Shown: positions 43,346 through 54,273, counted from the first letter of the stretch. The stretch is 64,000 nucleotides of DNA from CAVVYV01 sp963752585 (GCA_963752585.1 CAVVYV010000004.1:186001-250000), one strand, 5' to 3'. Notes: a model not told the origin generated them from the letters alone. Made by a program: numbers and translations.

Positions 43346-45665
43346 CTAGCCGGAAGCGCCTTCGCGCCGGAGCTCGACGTCGCCCTCGACCTTGAGGTCT
43401 GGCAGCCAGCGGTCGAGCCAGCGCGGCAGGTACCAGTTCCGCTCCCTGATCAGCTCCATCAGCGCGGGCATGATCAGGAGGACGACGAACGCGTCGATCG
43501 CGACCGCCACCGCCAGCCCCACCCCGAACTGCTTGACGATCGGGTCGCCGTTGATGACGAAGCTGAAGAAGACGGCGAACATGATCAGGGCGGCCGCGGC
43601 GATCCAGCGGCCCGCGGTTGCGACCCCGTCGCGAACCGCGTCGCTGTTCTCGGCGCCGCCGCCGTGGCGCTCGGCGATCCGCGAGACCAGGAAGACCTGG
43701 TAGTCCATCGAGAGCCCGAACAGGATCGCGAACATCATCAGCGGCACGTAGCTGACCACGGGCATCGCGTCGTCGAGGCCGATCAGCTCGATCCCCCATC
43801 CCTTCTCGAAGACCGCGGTGAGGACGCCGTATGAGGCGAGGACGGCGAGCAGGTTGACCAGCGCCGAGGTCAGCGGGACGACGATCGTCCGGAAGGCGAG
43901 GGTGAGGAGGAGGACGCTGAGCGCGACCACGATCGCGATCACCAGCGGCAGCTTGTCGCTGATCTTGTCGGCGAGGTCGATGTAGCCGGCGGTGGTGCCG
44001 CCGACGGTAGGCCTTCATCCCGGTGCCCGCGGTGGCGTCGGGGATCGTCTCGTCGCGGAGGTGGTTGACCAGGTCCTGGGTCGCGTAGGCGGAGGGAGAC
44101 GTCTTCGGGGTGACCGAGAAGACGGCCGCCTTGCCCGACTTGTCGACCTCGGCGGGCGAGACCGACTGGACGTCGCTCTGCTTGGCGATCTCCTGCTCGA
44201 GATTGACCAGCCGCGGATCGCCCGCCGGGGTCTGGGCGATTTGCTCCTCCTCTTCGAGCTGCTGCTCCTGGGCCTGCTGCTGAGGTGTCGGGTTCGGCCC
44301 GGCCTCCGCCTGGAGCTGCTGGAGCTGGTCGGCGGCCTGCTGGGCTTCCTGCGGGTCGGGTTGGGCGGGGTTGGAGCCGAGGTTCACCGCGACCAGCAGC
44401 GGCCCGTTGGTGCCGACGCCGAATCCCTCGGTGAGGGCGTCGTAGGCCTGGCGGTCGGTCGTGTCGGTGGGCAGCTGGCCGAAGTCGGGGGCGCCCAGCT
44501 TCAGGTCGAGCATCGGGATCGCGAGGACGATCAGGACGGCGATCCCGGCGACCGATGCGACCACCGGGTGCTTGCGGAGCGCGTCGGCCCACTTCGCCCA
44601 GGCGCCGGGGCGGGCCCTGGTGAGCCTGCGCTCGCCGAGCCGGAAGGGCAGCGACTTGGATCCGCTTACCCAGCAGGCCGAGCAGCGCCGGCAGCAGGGT
44701 GATCGCGGCCACCACCGCGACCGCAACCACGATCGCGGTCGCGTAGTCCGAGCGAGCGGACCAGCGGGATGCCGCTGAAATAGAGGCTGAGCAGGGCGAT
44801 GACCACGGTGCTTCCGGCGAAGACGACAGCCGAGCCCGGAGCTTCCGACCGCGCGGGCGATCGAGTCCGGGGGGTCGGCCCCCTCCTCGAGCAGGTGCAT
44901 GTGGCGGCTGATGATGAAGAGGGAGTAGTCGGTTCCCAACCGCCAGCCCGAGCATGATCCCGAGCGTCGGCGCGATCGTCGGCACGTCGAACGCATGTCC
45001 CGCGAAGCCGACGATCGCGAGGCCGGCCATCAGGGCGATCACCGCCGTGGTCACCGGCAGCGGCGCGGCGACGAAGGTCCTGAAGGCGAACAGGAGCACG
45101 ATCAGGGCGGCGACCACCCCGATGATCTCGCTGGCCGGGTGCTCGGGCTGGAGAGCTCCTGGCCGAGGTAGCCCCCGGCCGAGACCTCGAGCCCGCCTTC
45201 CGGGCCGGCTCGGCCGAGTCGAGGACGCTGTTCGCCTCGGAGTCGTCGAGCGCCCCCGACGAGATCGTCAGCGCGACCGCGATGTAGGCGATCTTGCCGT
45301 CCGCGGTGATGTCGCCGGCTCCCTGCTCGCTGTAGGGGCTGAGGGCGGCATTCACGTACTGGTTCTGCTCAGCGACTTGACCGTGTCCTTGACTGCCTGC
45401 TTGTTCGCCCCCGAGGCGAGGCTGCCGCTCTTCGCCTCGATCACGATCGGGACGCTGCCGTTGGCCTGGTCGCGGGAGGTCCTTGTCGAGCAGGTCCTGG
45501 GCCTCGGTCGAGCCGGTGCCGGGGAGGGTGAGGTCGTCGTTGGTCGGCCTCCCCACGGAGTTCGCGATGACCACCAAGCCGATCGCCAAGCACGATCCAG
45601 GCGAGAAGAACCCAGCGCGCGCGGCGCGCGCAGAAACCCCCGAGGCGGCTCAGCAGGCCGCTCAT
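43346..45665 (-). CDS. MMPL/RND-superfamily transporter (many frameshifts)
   Basis: About 770 residues reconstructed from several frames: N-terminal helix MSGLLSRLGGFCARRARWVL, a first periplasmic domain (NDDLTLPGTGSTEAQDLLDK), helices including RTFVAAPLPVTTAVIALMAG and LGTDYSLFIISRHMH, a Gln-rich second periplasmic domain (QQAADQLQQLQAEAG), and the second transmembrane bundle with FAILFGLSMDYQVFLVSRIA. The GxxxDY motifs carry the proton-relay Asp. At least six single-base shifts. Exports lipids or drugs in known members; cargo here unknown. GAGGAG precedes the ATG. Confidence 0.85.
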
Positions 45666-45744
45666 CTCCTCTTCCTCACTCGCCGCATCCTTTCAGCCGG
45701 AGCGGCCGCTGCCAAGCTCGTTGGTTGAGGGATTAACCGGGGAT

Positions 45745-47535
45745 CTAGTTCGACGAGTTGCCGAGAACCCGGAGCATCTCCGGGATCGAGGTGATCCCGT
45801 CGCGGACCTTCCCGAGCCCGTCGTCGCGCAGCCGGTGCATGCCGGCCTCCACCGCTGCCTCCTCGATCTCGCCGCTCGCCGCCTTGCTCAGGATCAAGGT
45901 GCGGATCTCGTCGTTCAGGACGAGCACCTCGTAGAGCCCGATCCGTCCCCGGTAGCCGGTCGCGTTGCATTCCACGCAACCGACCGGCTCATAGACCTCG
46001 AACTTCTTGCCGTTGCCCGGGAGACCGATCTCCTTGAGCTGGGCCGCGGTCACCTTCGTCGGCCGCTTGCAGCTCTCGCAGAGGCGGCGGGCGAGCCGCT
46101 GCGCGACGACGCAGTCGAGCGCCGAGGCGATCAGGAACGGCTCGACCCCCATGTCGATCAGGCGGGCCGCCGCGATCGAGGCGTCGTTGGTGTGCAGGGT
46201 CGAGAGCACCAGGTGGCCGGTCAGGGCCGCCTCCATCGCGATCTGCGCAGTCTCGCGGTCGCGGACCTCCCCGACCATCAGCGTGTCGGGGTCGGAGCGG
46301 ACCATCGAGCGGAGGCCCGAGGCGAAGGTCAGCCCGGCCTTCGGATTGACGTGGACCTGCTTGACGCCCTCGACCTCGTACTCGACCGGGTCCTCGATGC
46401 TGATCAAGGTCCTGTCGGGCGTGTTGACCGTGTTCAGAAGCGCGTAGAGGGTGGTCGTCTTCCCGGCGCCGGTCGGGCCGGTGGCGAGGACGGCGCCCTG
46501 AGTCTGCCTGACCGCAGCGCAGGAGCAGCTCGCGATCCTCGGCTCGCATCCCCAGCGACTCGAGGTCGAGGACCATGCTCTCCTTGTCGAGGATCCGCAT
46601 CACCACCGACTCCCCGCGCATCACCGGCAGGGTCGAGACGCGGATGTCGATGTGGCGCCCGTCGACGGTGAGCTCGACCCGGCCGTCCTGGGGCACCCGC
46701 CGCTCGGCGATGTCGAGCTCGGCCATGATCTTGATCCGGGAGACGAGGCCGGCGACCAGCTTCTTCGGGCACCTTGGTCGAGTCGATGACGACGCCGTCG
46801 ATCCGGTAGCGGACCTGCATGTCGCCGTTTCGCGGGTCGAAGTGGATGTCGGAGGCGCCGCGGTTGACGGCATCCGCGATCACCGAGTGGACGAGCTTGA
46901 CGACCGGCGCCTCCTCGGCGGACGCGCGCAGGTCGAGGAGCTCGGCGCCGTCGTCTTCGCTCGCGGCGTTCTCGTCGTCGACCTCCTCCACCGACTCGCT
47001 CAGCCGGGTCAGCCTGCCGATCAGGGCGTCGACGCCCTCCGGCGTCGCGATCGCCCGGCGGACCTCGTAGCCGGTCGCCATCGCGATGTCGTCGAAGCCG
47101 ACGACGTTCGAGGGATCCGGATGTCGCCACCAGCAGCGCTCCGTCGTCGAGGAAGGCGATCGGGATCGCCCGGTAGCGCCGCGCCTCCTCGGCGCCGACC
47201 AGGTTCGCCGCCCCCTGGTCCACCTCGAAGACGTTGAGGTCGACGTAGTCGAGGGTGTTGCGCTCGGCGAGCGCCCGCGCTAGCTGGCTCGAGTCGATGA
47301 TCCCGCTGTCGACCAGCAGCGCGCCCATCGGCTTGCTCCCCTCCCGCTCCTTCGCCATCACCTGCTCGACCAGCTCGCGGTCGACGAAGCCGAGCTCGAC
47401 CACGACGTCGCCGAGGCGGCGACGGGGGTCGGTCTGGCCCGAGGCGGGCGTCAGCCCGGCGACGTCGGTCTGGGCCGCAGGGGTGACCGCGGTCGCGGCA
47501 GGCTCCTTCGCAGGCGTTTCAGTGGTGCTCGTCAC
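45745..47535 (-). CDS. GspE/PilB-type secretion or pilus ATPase (three frameshifts)
   Basis: N-terminal MshEN-like domain (RRLGDVVVELGFVDRELVEQ, MGALLVDSGIIDSSQLARAL), then the ATPase: ASDIHFDPRNGDMQVRYRID, RILDKESMVLDLESLGM, Walker A in a GPTGAGKTT segment near 46455-46480, the Asp box SIEDPVEYEVEGVKQ, Walker B DPDTLMVGEVRDRETAQIAM, the His box TLHTNDASIAAARLIDMG, and zinc cysteines LCESCKRP / GCVECNATGYRGR. Shifts near 47120, 46770 and 46510. About 595 residues. Powers type IV pilus or type II secretion assembly; no other pilus gene is in the window. Confidence 0.93.
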
Positions 47536-47602
47536 CCCCTCTCTATCGGCCGCGCGCCGACAGAAATGAAGCTGGGACGCAGCGGATCGGGCGTCTCACG
47601 CC

Positions 47603-47608
47603 TAGACT
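47603..47608 (+). promoter_or_regulatory. -10 box of the SRP RNA
   Basis: TAGACT lies about 7 nt before the likely RNA 5' end at 47615. Confidence 0.45.
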
Positions 47609-47614
47609 CTGGGG

Positions 47615-47840
47615 TGGACCGTGCTAGGCGGGGAATTAGCGGTGCCCTGTATCCGCAATCCGCTCTAGCGGGGCTGAATTCCCGTCCGAGGGTCCGGCAC
47701 TCGGAGCCGGGCCGCCGCGGGCGGCGTTGAAGGCCAGGTCCTGCGCAATGCCGGTCCGCGAACCAGGTCAGGTCCGGAAGGAAGCAGCCTTAAGCGATTC
47801 CCGGCATGTGATGCAGACCAGCCTGGCCCGAGCCAAACAC
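47615..47840 (+). ncRNA. ffs: signal recognition particle RNA, bacterial large type
   Basis: The domain IV hairpin is unmistakable at about 47765-47795 (GTCAGGTCCGGAAGGAAGCA, the Ffh-binding GGAA tetraloop and asymmetric loop). The 5' part (GCTAGGCGGGGAATTAGCGG, TGTATCCGCAATCCGCTCTA) matches the Alu domain of large-type SRP RNA. Ends are approximate. This fills the 432-bp gap between the pilus ATPase and dnaX, the usual place for this RNA. Confidence 0.9.
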
Positions 47841-47954
47841 GGCGGACACGCCTGGGTGCTTCTTCTCGACGACGGGTGCACGGTCCATTTTGCATTTCGC
47901 CGGACGCTCCGGCGAATCGCCCGCGAGTGCCGGGGTGGCGTTCCGGCCGCTGGG

Positions 47955-47960
47955 TAGACT
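47955..47960 (+). promoter_or_regulatory. leaderless -10 box for dnaX
   Basis: TAGACT 7 nt before the ATG at 47968. Confidence 0.5.
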
Positions 47961-47967
47961 CGCTCGG

Positions 47968-49729
47968 ATGGCCGAAGCAGCCTCCCTCTACCGCCGCCAC
48001 CGCCCGCAGAGCTTCGCCGAGGTGGTCGGGCAGGAGCACGTGGTCCGCACCCTCTCCAACGCGGTGGAGAGGGACCGGGTCCACCACGCCTACCTCTTCG
48101 TCGGCTCGCGCGGCACCGGCAAGACCTCGATGGCGAAGATCCTCGCCCGCTCGCTCAACTGCGTCAACGGCCCGACCCTGGAGCCGTGCGGCGAGTGCGA
48201 GCCCTGCCGGACGATCGCCGCCGGCACCTCGCTCGACGTGATCGAGATGGACGCCGCCTCCAACCGCTCCGTCGACGACGTCCGCGAGCTCCGCGAGCGG
48301 GTCGGCTTCGCCCCGGCGGCCGGGACGCTGGAAGGTCTACATCCTCGACGAGGCCCACATGCTCACCAAGGAGGCCTGGAACGCCTTCCTGAAGACGCTC
48401 GAGGAGCCGCCGCCGAACACCGTCTTCGTCCTCGCCACCACCGAGCCGCAGAAGGTGATGGCGACGATCGTCGATCGCTGCCAGCGCTTCGACTTCCAGC
48501 GCCCCTCGCTCGAGCAGATCGCCGAGGTGGTCCGCCGGGTCGCCGACGCCGAGCAGATCGAGGTCGACGACGGCGCCGTCGCGCTGATCTCGCGCGTCCG
48601 CGTCGGGCAGCTTCCGCGACGCGCTCGGCACCCTCGACCAGCTGGTCGCCTTCGGCGGCCCGAAGGTCGCCACCGAGGAGGTGGTCGAGCTGCTCGGGGC
48701 CGCCGACGCGGAGCTGCTCTTCGACACCACCGACGCGCTCGCCTCCGGCGACGCCCGGGCGGCGCTGGAGGCGGTCGAGCGGCTGTCCCGCTCGGGCCGC
48801 GATCCCGGCCAGTTCGCCCGCGACCTGATCGCCCACCTGCGCCAGCTGCTGGTCGCGCGGGCGACCGGCGAGGTCCCGGAGTCGTTCACGGTCACCGTCG
48901 CCCAGCCGGAGCGGCTCGCCGAGCAGGCGAAGGGGATCGGCGACGCGCAGCTGATCGGCGCGATCGACTCGCTCTCGGCGGCGGTCGCCGCGATGCGCGA
49001 GGGGGACGACCCCCGTCTCAGCCTCGAGGTGGCGCTGCTCAAGGTGGCGACGCCGTCGCTCGACACCTCGCGCGAGGCGCTGCTGCGGCGGATCGAGCAG
49101 CTCGAGCGGGCAGTAGGCATGGCGGCGCCGTCGGCCGCGGCGCCTCCCCGGACGCGGGCAGTGGCCGAGGTCGACGACAGCCCCTGCGTCCGAGGGCGAG
49201 AACAGCAGGCGAGCGTCCGGATCGAGGGCGACGGCCGCCGCCCGCCGAGGCCGGAGGCCGACGATCCGAGCGTCGACGCCGAGACCGCGAGAAGACCGCG
49301 GCCGGCGTCGCGACCGCCGAGGTCGACATCGAGCGGGTGGTCGAGCTGTGGCCGGCGGTGGTCGATCACGTGCGGGAGTCGGGGTCGGAGATGCTCTCCA
49401 GCCTCTTCGACGGGGCGCGGCCGCTCGGCGTCGACGAGGAGCGCTCGCGGCTGCGGATCGGCTTTCCCGCCTCCGCCAAGTTCAACAAGCGCAAGGCGGA
49501 GGCGCAGGCGAACGTCGAGCGGATGGCCGAGTCGCTGGAGGCGATCGTCGGCGCCCGGCTGAAGCCCGTCTACGAGCTGATCGACGGCGAGTCCGAGGCC
49601 GCGAAGGAGGGCGAGGGCGCGACCGCGATGGCCGAGGAGGAGATCATCGAGCTGCTCAAGGCCAAGTTCGACGCCAGCGAGGTGGTCGCCGACGACGGCG
49701 ACGACGAGCGCAAGAGCGAGGCGGGCTGA
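47968..49729 (+). CDS. dnaX: DNA polymerase III subunit gamma/tau (three or more frameshifts)
   Basis: Clamp-loader ATPase: MAEAASLYRRHRPQSFAEVV, Walker A FVGSRGTGKTSMAKILARSL, zinc module CGECEPCRT, Walker B VYILDEAHMLTKEAWNAFLK, and sensor 1 ATTEPQKVMATIVDRCQRF. Domain III follows (LLGAADAELLFDTTDALASG) and a charged C-terminal tau-like region to DDERKSEAG. Shifts lie near 48325, 48605 and in 49180-49310. About 585 residues. The stop TGA overlaps the ebfC ATG, giving the classical dnaX-ebfC-recR cluster. Confidence 0.95.
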
Positions 49730-50088
49730 TGCCGAAGGGACCCGACATGGGCCAGCTGATGAAGCAGGTCCAGCAGATGCAGGCCGAGATGGCGAAGGCC
49801 CAGGAGCAGCTCAAGGACGAGACGGTCGAGGCGAGCGCCGGCGGCGGCATGGTCAAGGTGACGATGAGCGGCGACCTCCAGCTGCGCGAGATCACGATCT
49901 CGCCGGAGGCGATCGACCCCGATGACCCCGAGCTGCTCCAGGACATGGTCACCGCCGCGGTCAACGAGGCCCTGCGCTCCGCCCAGGAGCTGGCCTCGAG
50001 CAAGCTCGGCGGGATCGCGGGCATGGGCGGCGGCCTGCCCGGCCTCGGATGCCCGGCGGCGGGCTGCCCGGCGCCTGACCTCCCCTAG
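49729..50088 (+). CDS. YbaB/EbfC nucleoid-associated protein
   Basis: MPKGPDMGQLMKQVQQMQAE, then KDETVEASAGGGMVKVTMSG and DPDDPELLQDMVTAAVNEAL are the family pattern: a coiled-coil N-terminus and a beta-sheet dimer that binds DNA. The open frame ends at 50088 with an odd Cys/Pro tail. A single-base shift near 50048 would give the family-typical GLGMPGGGLPGA ending at 50078, so the tail is probably an artefact. Between dnaX and recR, as expected. Confidence 0.93.
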   Translation: MPKGPDMGQLMKQVQQMQAEMAKAQEQLKDETVEASAGGGMVKVTMSGDLQLREITISPEAIDPDDPELLQDMVTAAVNEALRSAQELASSKLGGIAGMGGGLPGLGCPAAGCPAPDLP

Positions 50089-50097
50089 CTGGACTCC

Positions 50098-50689
50098 ATG
50101 TACGCGGGGCCGATCAGCCGCCTGATCGCCGAGCTCTCCCGGCTGCCGGGGATCGGCCAGCGGACCGCGCAGCGGCTCGCCTTCCACCTGCTCCGCGCCG
50201 AGGACGGCGAGGCGCTCGCGCTCGCCGACTCGATCCGCGAGGTGAAGGAGAAGGTCGGCCTCTGCGAGGTCTGCTTCAACCTCGCCGAGGGCCCTCGCTG
50301 CACGATCTGCGAGGACACCCGCCGGGACCGCTCCCTGATCTGCGTGGTCGAGGAGCCCGCCGACGTGATTCCGATCGAGCGCACCGGCGAGTACCGCGGC
50401 GTCTATCACGTGCTCGGCGGGGCGCTCTCGCCGATCGACGGGATCGACCCCGAGGACCTGAAGATCGCCGAGCTCCTCGAGCGGGTGAACGGGGAGGTGA
50501 GCGAGGTGGTGCTCGCCACCAACCCGACCACCACCGGGGAGGCGACCGCGCTCCACATCGCCGAGGCGCTGGGCGACCGGCGTCACCGTCACCCGCCTCG
50601 CCAGCGGCCTCCCGGTCGGGGCGGACCTCGAGCACGCGGACGAGGTCACCCTCGGCAAGGCTCTGGCCGGCCGCCGCTCGCTGGGCTAA
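50098..50689 (+). CDS. recR: recombination mediator RecR (one frameshift)
   Basis: Recombinational repair clamp with RecF/RecO. HhH motif SRLPGIGQRTAQRLAFHLLR, zinc finger LCEVCFNLAEGPRCTICED, Toprim start LICVVEEPADVIPIERTGEY and VLGGALSPIDGIDPEDL, then VVLATNPTTTGEATALHIAE. A shift near 50578 leads to VTVTRLASGLPVGADLEHAD and a stop at 50689. About 197 residues, standard. Last gene of the dnaX cluster. Confidence 0.95.
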
Positions 50690-50698
50690 GCCAGGAGG

Positions 50699-50932
50699 CT
50701 AGAGGCGGCGGGTCGGGTCGTCGTAGCCGCTGCGCTGCGGGTACTCGTCCTTCTTGCTCGAGCCGCCCGACTGGACCAGCTCGTAGAGCAGCGACAGCGC
50801 CAGGCCGGCGCCGCCGGCGATCATCAGGATCAGGCCGACGGTCTGGATGTTGATCACGTCGGACTCGACGTTGAGCGCGTAACGGAGGACCGCGCCCGCG
50901 GCGATCAGGAATATGGCCGTGGCAATCGTCAC
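50699..50932 (-). CDS. small two-helix membrane protein (DUF6458-like)
   Basis: A 77-residue protein: MTIATAIFLIAAGAVLRYAL, then a VESDVINIQTVGLILMIAGG second helix and a charged tail GSSKKDEYPQRSGYDDPTRR. It matches the actinobacterial DUF6458 pattern. GTG start 9 nt after TATGCT. Function unknown. Convergent with recR. Confidence 0.8.
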   Translation of the reverse strand: MTIATAIFLIAAGAVLRYALNVESDVINIQTVGLILMIAGGAGLALSLLYELVQSGGSSKKDEYPQRSGYDDPTRRL

Positions 50933-50941
50933 GGTCGCGCC

Positions 50942-50947
50942 AGCATA
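50942..50947 (-). promoter_or_regulatory. leaderless -10 box for the DUF6458-like gene
   Basis: TATGCT on the minus strand, 9 nt before the GTG at 50932. Confidence 0.5.
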
Positions 50948-51010
50948 GCCACCATGTGGGCGCCACGGCCGACCTGGAAACGGCGCCGGGAGGAACCTTG
51001 CCGCGAGCCG

Positions 51011-51463
51011 TCAGTCGGTGATCGGCGGGGCGGCGGCTTCCTCGAGGCCCTGCGAAGCGAGGCGCTTGCAGGTCTCGGTCACCTTCTCGGTGTCCAGATA
51101 GGCATGGATATAGGTGGCCTTGCCGCGCTGCAGGCGGATCCAGTGGGCGCCCTCGTTCTCATAGGGCACGCCGTCGCGCGGCTCGGCGCGATCGACCCAC
51201 TCGATCGCGACCCACATGTCCCAGGGCATCCCCCGCACCGCGATCCGCCTCACCTCGAAGTTCAGGTTCGGGAAGATCGTGTAGACGCGCTCGAACCAGC
51301 GCTCCATCGCCTCGCGCGAGTGGCGCTCGCCGCCGACCGCGTTGTCGCCCGGGAAGACGTGGTGGACGTCGGGGGCGATGTCGCCGAGGGTGCCGCGCCA
51401 GTCACCCGCGCTCAGCTTCTCGAAGGTCGCCTTGGCCTTGCGCTTCGCGATCGTCTTGTACAT
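51011..51463 (-). CDS. SnoaL-like/NTF2-fold protein
   Basis: A 150-residue protein: MYKTIAKRKAKATFEKLSAG, DVHHVFPGDNAVGGERHSRE, AMERWFERVYTIFPNLNFEV and WVAIEWVDRAEPRDGVPYEN are the cone-shaped NTF2 fold with a polar pocket. Good Shine-Dalgarno (AGGAGAG). It lies 12 bp after the MMPL stop, so it is last in a padR-MMPL-SnoaL operon. Ligand unknown. Confidence 0.82.
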   Translation of the reverse strand: MYKTIAKRKAKATFEKLSAGDWRGTLGDIAPDVHHVFPGDNAVGGERHSREAMERWFERVYTIFPNLNFEVRRIAVRGMPWDMWVAIEWVDRAEPRDGVPYENEGAHWIRLQRGKATYIHAYLDTEKVTETCKRLASQGLEEAAAPPITD

Positions 51464-51475
51464 CTCTCCTCCTTT

Positions 51476-53619
51476 CTAGACTCGCTCGGGCAAGGTGTCG
51501 TCGAGCCCGAACCGGTGGTGGAGCCGGCGCAGCGGCCGCGGCGCCCACCAGTTCCACCGGCCGAGCAACTCCATCAGCGAGGGAACGAGCAGGGCGCGGA
51601 TGATGCTCGCGTCGATGAGCACCGCGAGCGCCGTGCCGATCCCGTTCTGCTTGATGAAGATGATCTGCGAGGTGGCGAAGGCGCCGATCGCGATCGCGAA
51701 CAGCACCGCCGCGGCGGTGACGATCCGCCCGGTCCGCTCCAGCCCGATCGCGACGCACTCCGAGTCGCTGGCGCCGGCGTCGCGCGCCTCCTTGATCCGC
51801 GAGAGCAGGAAGACCCCGTAGTCGGTCGAGAGCCCGAAGACGACCGCGAACAGGAGGATCGGCATCGTCTGCTCCAGCGCTCCCTGGCTGTTGTAGTCGA
51901 GCAGGCCCTCGAGCCGGCCGTCCTGGAAGATGAACACCAGGATCCCGAAGACCGCGCTCAGGTTGAGGACGTTCATCAGCAGCTGCTTCACCGGCAGCAC
52001 CACCGAGCCCGTCATCAGGAAGAGCACGACCAGAGTCGCGACCACGACGATCGCCAGCGCGGTCGGCCCATGGTCGGCGAGGCTCTCCTGGAAGTCGAGG
52101 AAGCTCGCCGTCGCTCCGGTGACGAGCAGCTCGCGAGCCGTCCGGGACGGAGAGGTCTCTCACCGCCCTCACGCGTGTCGCGGCTCTCCTCGTCGATGTA
52201 GGGGCTTCCTGAGATCGCCTCGATCACTGTGTCGCCGCCCTCGAGCTGCCGTGGCGGATTGACCTGGACCACGCCTTCGGTCGCCCTGCAGCTCGGCTCT
52301 GCACCTGGGCGACGGTCTCGGGCGTCGCGTTCTCGACCAGCACCCGGATCGGGGTGTCCCGGAAGCGCGGGAACTCGGCGCGGAGCACGTTGTCCACCTG
52401 CCTCGCGCTTCGCTCCTCGGGCAGGATCTGGGCGTCGGGCGAGGTGAACTTGATCTCGAGGAAGGGAATCCCGAGCGCGATCAGGAAGGCCGCGCTGGCG
52501 GCGGCGATCGGGCCGGCCGGCGCATGACGAACCGCGAGAGCCGGTACCAGAACCCGTCCTCGGCGGGCCGTGGCGTCGCGCTCGGCCCGGCGCTGCAGGA
52601 ACGACGGCGCCAGCGCGTTAACCCGGTTCCCGAGCAAGCGCGAGCACCGCGGGCAGCACGGTCAGGGAGATCACCATCGCCAGCAGCGCGACCAGCGCGC
52701 CCCCCAGCCCCATCGAGTAGAGGAAGCGCTGGGGGAAGACCATCAGCGAGGCGAGCGCCGCGGTCACCGTCAGCGAGGAGAAGAGGACGGTGCGGCCGGC
52801 GGTCGCCATCGTCCGCCGCATCGCCGCGAGCCCTGGCCCGGCCTTGGCGATCTCCTCGCGGTAGCGGGAGACGACGAACAGGCTGTAGTCGATCGCCAGC
52901 CCCAGGCCGAGTCCGGTGGTCAGGTTGAGGGCGAAGATCGAGATCGAGCCGAACTCGCTGGCGATCCGCAGCAGGAAGAAGGTGCCGACGATCGCCAGCG
53001 CCGCCGATCATCAGCGGCAGCAGCGAGGCGACCAGGCTGCGGAAGAAGAGCAGCGAGAGCAGGAAGAGCAGCGGGAAGGCGAGCATCTCGGCCGTCCGCA
53101 GGTCCTCCTCGACCTGCTGGTTGACCTGCTCCTGGGCGAGCGCGTAGCCGCCCACGGAGACGCCCTCGGTTCGCCGGCGAGCTCTTCGCGGATGCGATCG
53201 CGCGGCCTCCTGCTGCTGCTTGTCGCCGGTCGGCTTCAGGCTGACGGCGAGGTAGGTGGCGCTGCCGTCCTTCGAGAGGAAGTCCGGGCGACCGGGTGTC
53301 GAGGTAGCCGTTGACCGCCTGCGACGTCGTGATTGGCCTCGACCTGGCGCGTGATCGCCTCCACCTTCTGCCTGTCCGGCGGCCCTCGCTGACCGGCGCG
53401 TCCTCGATCAGGACGATCACGCTGGCGTCGCGGAAGCCAGCCTCCTCGAGCCGCTCGTCGGCGATCACGCTCTCGGTCGCCGGGTCGTCGGCGCCGTAGG
53501 GATCGAGCTTGTCGGCGACGCGTGCCGCCGAGCGCACCCGCAACCCCGAAGAAGACGACCGCGAGGATCACGACCCTGCGGCCGCGCCTCTCTGCGAGCG
53601 ATGCGAGTGCGTTGAACAT
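51476..53619 (-). CDS. MMPL/RND-superfamily transporter (many frameshifts)
   Basis: Second MMPL protein, about 714 residues. N-terminus MFNALASLAERRGRRVVILA; periplasmic part with DASVIVLIEDAPVSE; transmembrane block with ALAQEQVNQQVEEDLRTAEM, DYSLFVVSRYREE and LFSSLTVTAALASLMVFPQR; second periplasmic part (FLEIKFTSPDAQILPEERSA); final bundle with LLFAVVFGLSTDYGVFLLSR. Both GxxxDY proton-relay motifs are present. At least seven single-base shifts. Strong AGGAGGT before the ATG. It directly follows padR, which probably controls it. Confidence 0.85.
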
Positions 53620-53621
53620 CT

Positions 53622-54238
53622 CTACCTCCTCGTCGGCGTCATGCGAGGGCGCGCGACAGCGCGACCCGTTTCGCGTTCGCCGGCGATCTCCCTTTCCAGG
53701 TCCCGGGCGGCGCGCTCGAACCACTCCGCCGCCCACTCGTTCATCTCGATTCCGTAGCGGAGCACCGTCATCGAGCCCGGATCGGTGCTGTAGTCGGGCC
53801 CGTCGGCGTGCTCGCCGCTCTGGAGCGTCTCCTCGAGCGCCCGCAGCTGCAGCCGCCGTCTCGGCCGCGACTGGCGGCGCGCTCGCGGGCGATCTCGGCG
53901 GTGCGGGCGGGCTCGATCGAGCCCGCGAAGAAGAGCTCGAGCAGGCCCTCGTCGCGAAGCTCGAACACCTCGGGCTTGGAGTTGATCCACTCGCGGGCGG
54001 CCCGCCTCCCCTTCGCGGTCAGCTTGTAGACGGTCCGCTGCCGGGCCCCCTGCGATGCGTCGCTGCCGGCGACCAGGCCCGCATCCTCGAGTCGCTTCAG
54101 CTCCGGGTAGATCTGGCCGTAGCTGGCGGCCCAGAAGAAGCGCGCCGAGTGGTCGACCAGCTGCTTGATCTCGTAGCCCGAGCGGGGGCGGGCGGCGAGC
54201 ATCCCGAGGATCACCTTTGCCGTTGCGCTGAGCTCCAT
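53622..54238 (-). CDS. PadR-family transcriptional repressor (one frameshift)
   Basis: MELSATAKVILGMLAARPRS, GYEIKQLVDHSARFFWAASY, GQIYPELKRLEDAGLVAGSD and RTVYKLTAKGRRAAREWINS form the PadR winged helix; a C-terminal dimer helix follows (LLELFFAGSIEPARTAEIAR). A shift near 53860 leads to LRALEETLQSGEHADGPDYS and ends ERETGRAVARPRMTPTRR. That tail is encoded by the third copy of the short repeat. About 205 residues. An ATG at 54238 with a -10 seven nt upstream is preferred to a TTG at 54256. Operator-like palindrome in its promoter. Confidence 0.9.
53645..53675 (-). repeat. short palindromic element, copy 3 (diverged), at the 3' end of padR
   Basis: On the minus strand GAAACGGGTCGCGCTGTCGC continues GCGCCCTC, matching the core of copies 1 and 2 at 25 or more positions. 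It is read in the same frame (ETGRAVARP versus ESGRAGARP). The outer parts (CAACCTG, AATCGCG) are lost or diverged. Confidence 0.55.
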
Positions 54239-54247
54239 CCGCGTCAG

Positions 54248-54266
54248 ATATATCAATCCGATACAT
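54248..54266. promoter_or_regulatory. PadR-type operator overlapping the padR promoter
   Basis: ATATATC-AATCC-GATACAT: nearly perfect inverted arms (6 of 7) around 5 nt, overlapping the padR -10 (TATATCT, 54246-54252). AT-rich ATGTAT-type dyads are the known PadR sites, so autorepression is likely. Confidence 0.6.
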
Positions 54267-54273
54267 AGCGGTG

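Noticed and set aside
47665..48087. Coding frames over 47.6-47.9 kb on either strand
   Set aside because: They overlap the SRP RNA and the dnaX start and lack coding features.
48320..48610. Programmed frameshifting in dnaX, as in E. coli gamma/tau
   Set aside because: The shifts fall within the ATPase core and would destroy both products, there is no A-rich slippery heptamer, and similar shifts occur in many unrelated genes here.
53522..54268. A plus-strand frame overlapping padR and its promoter
   Set aside because: It is antisense to a clear winged-helix regulator and covers the operator region.
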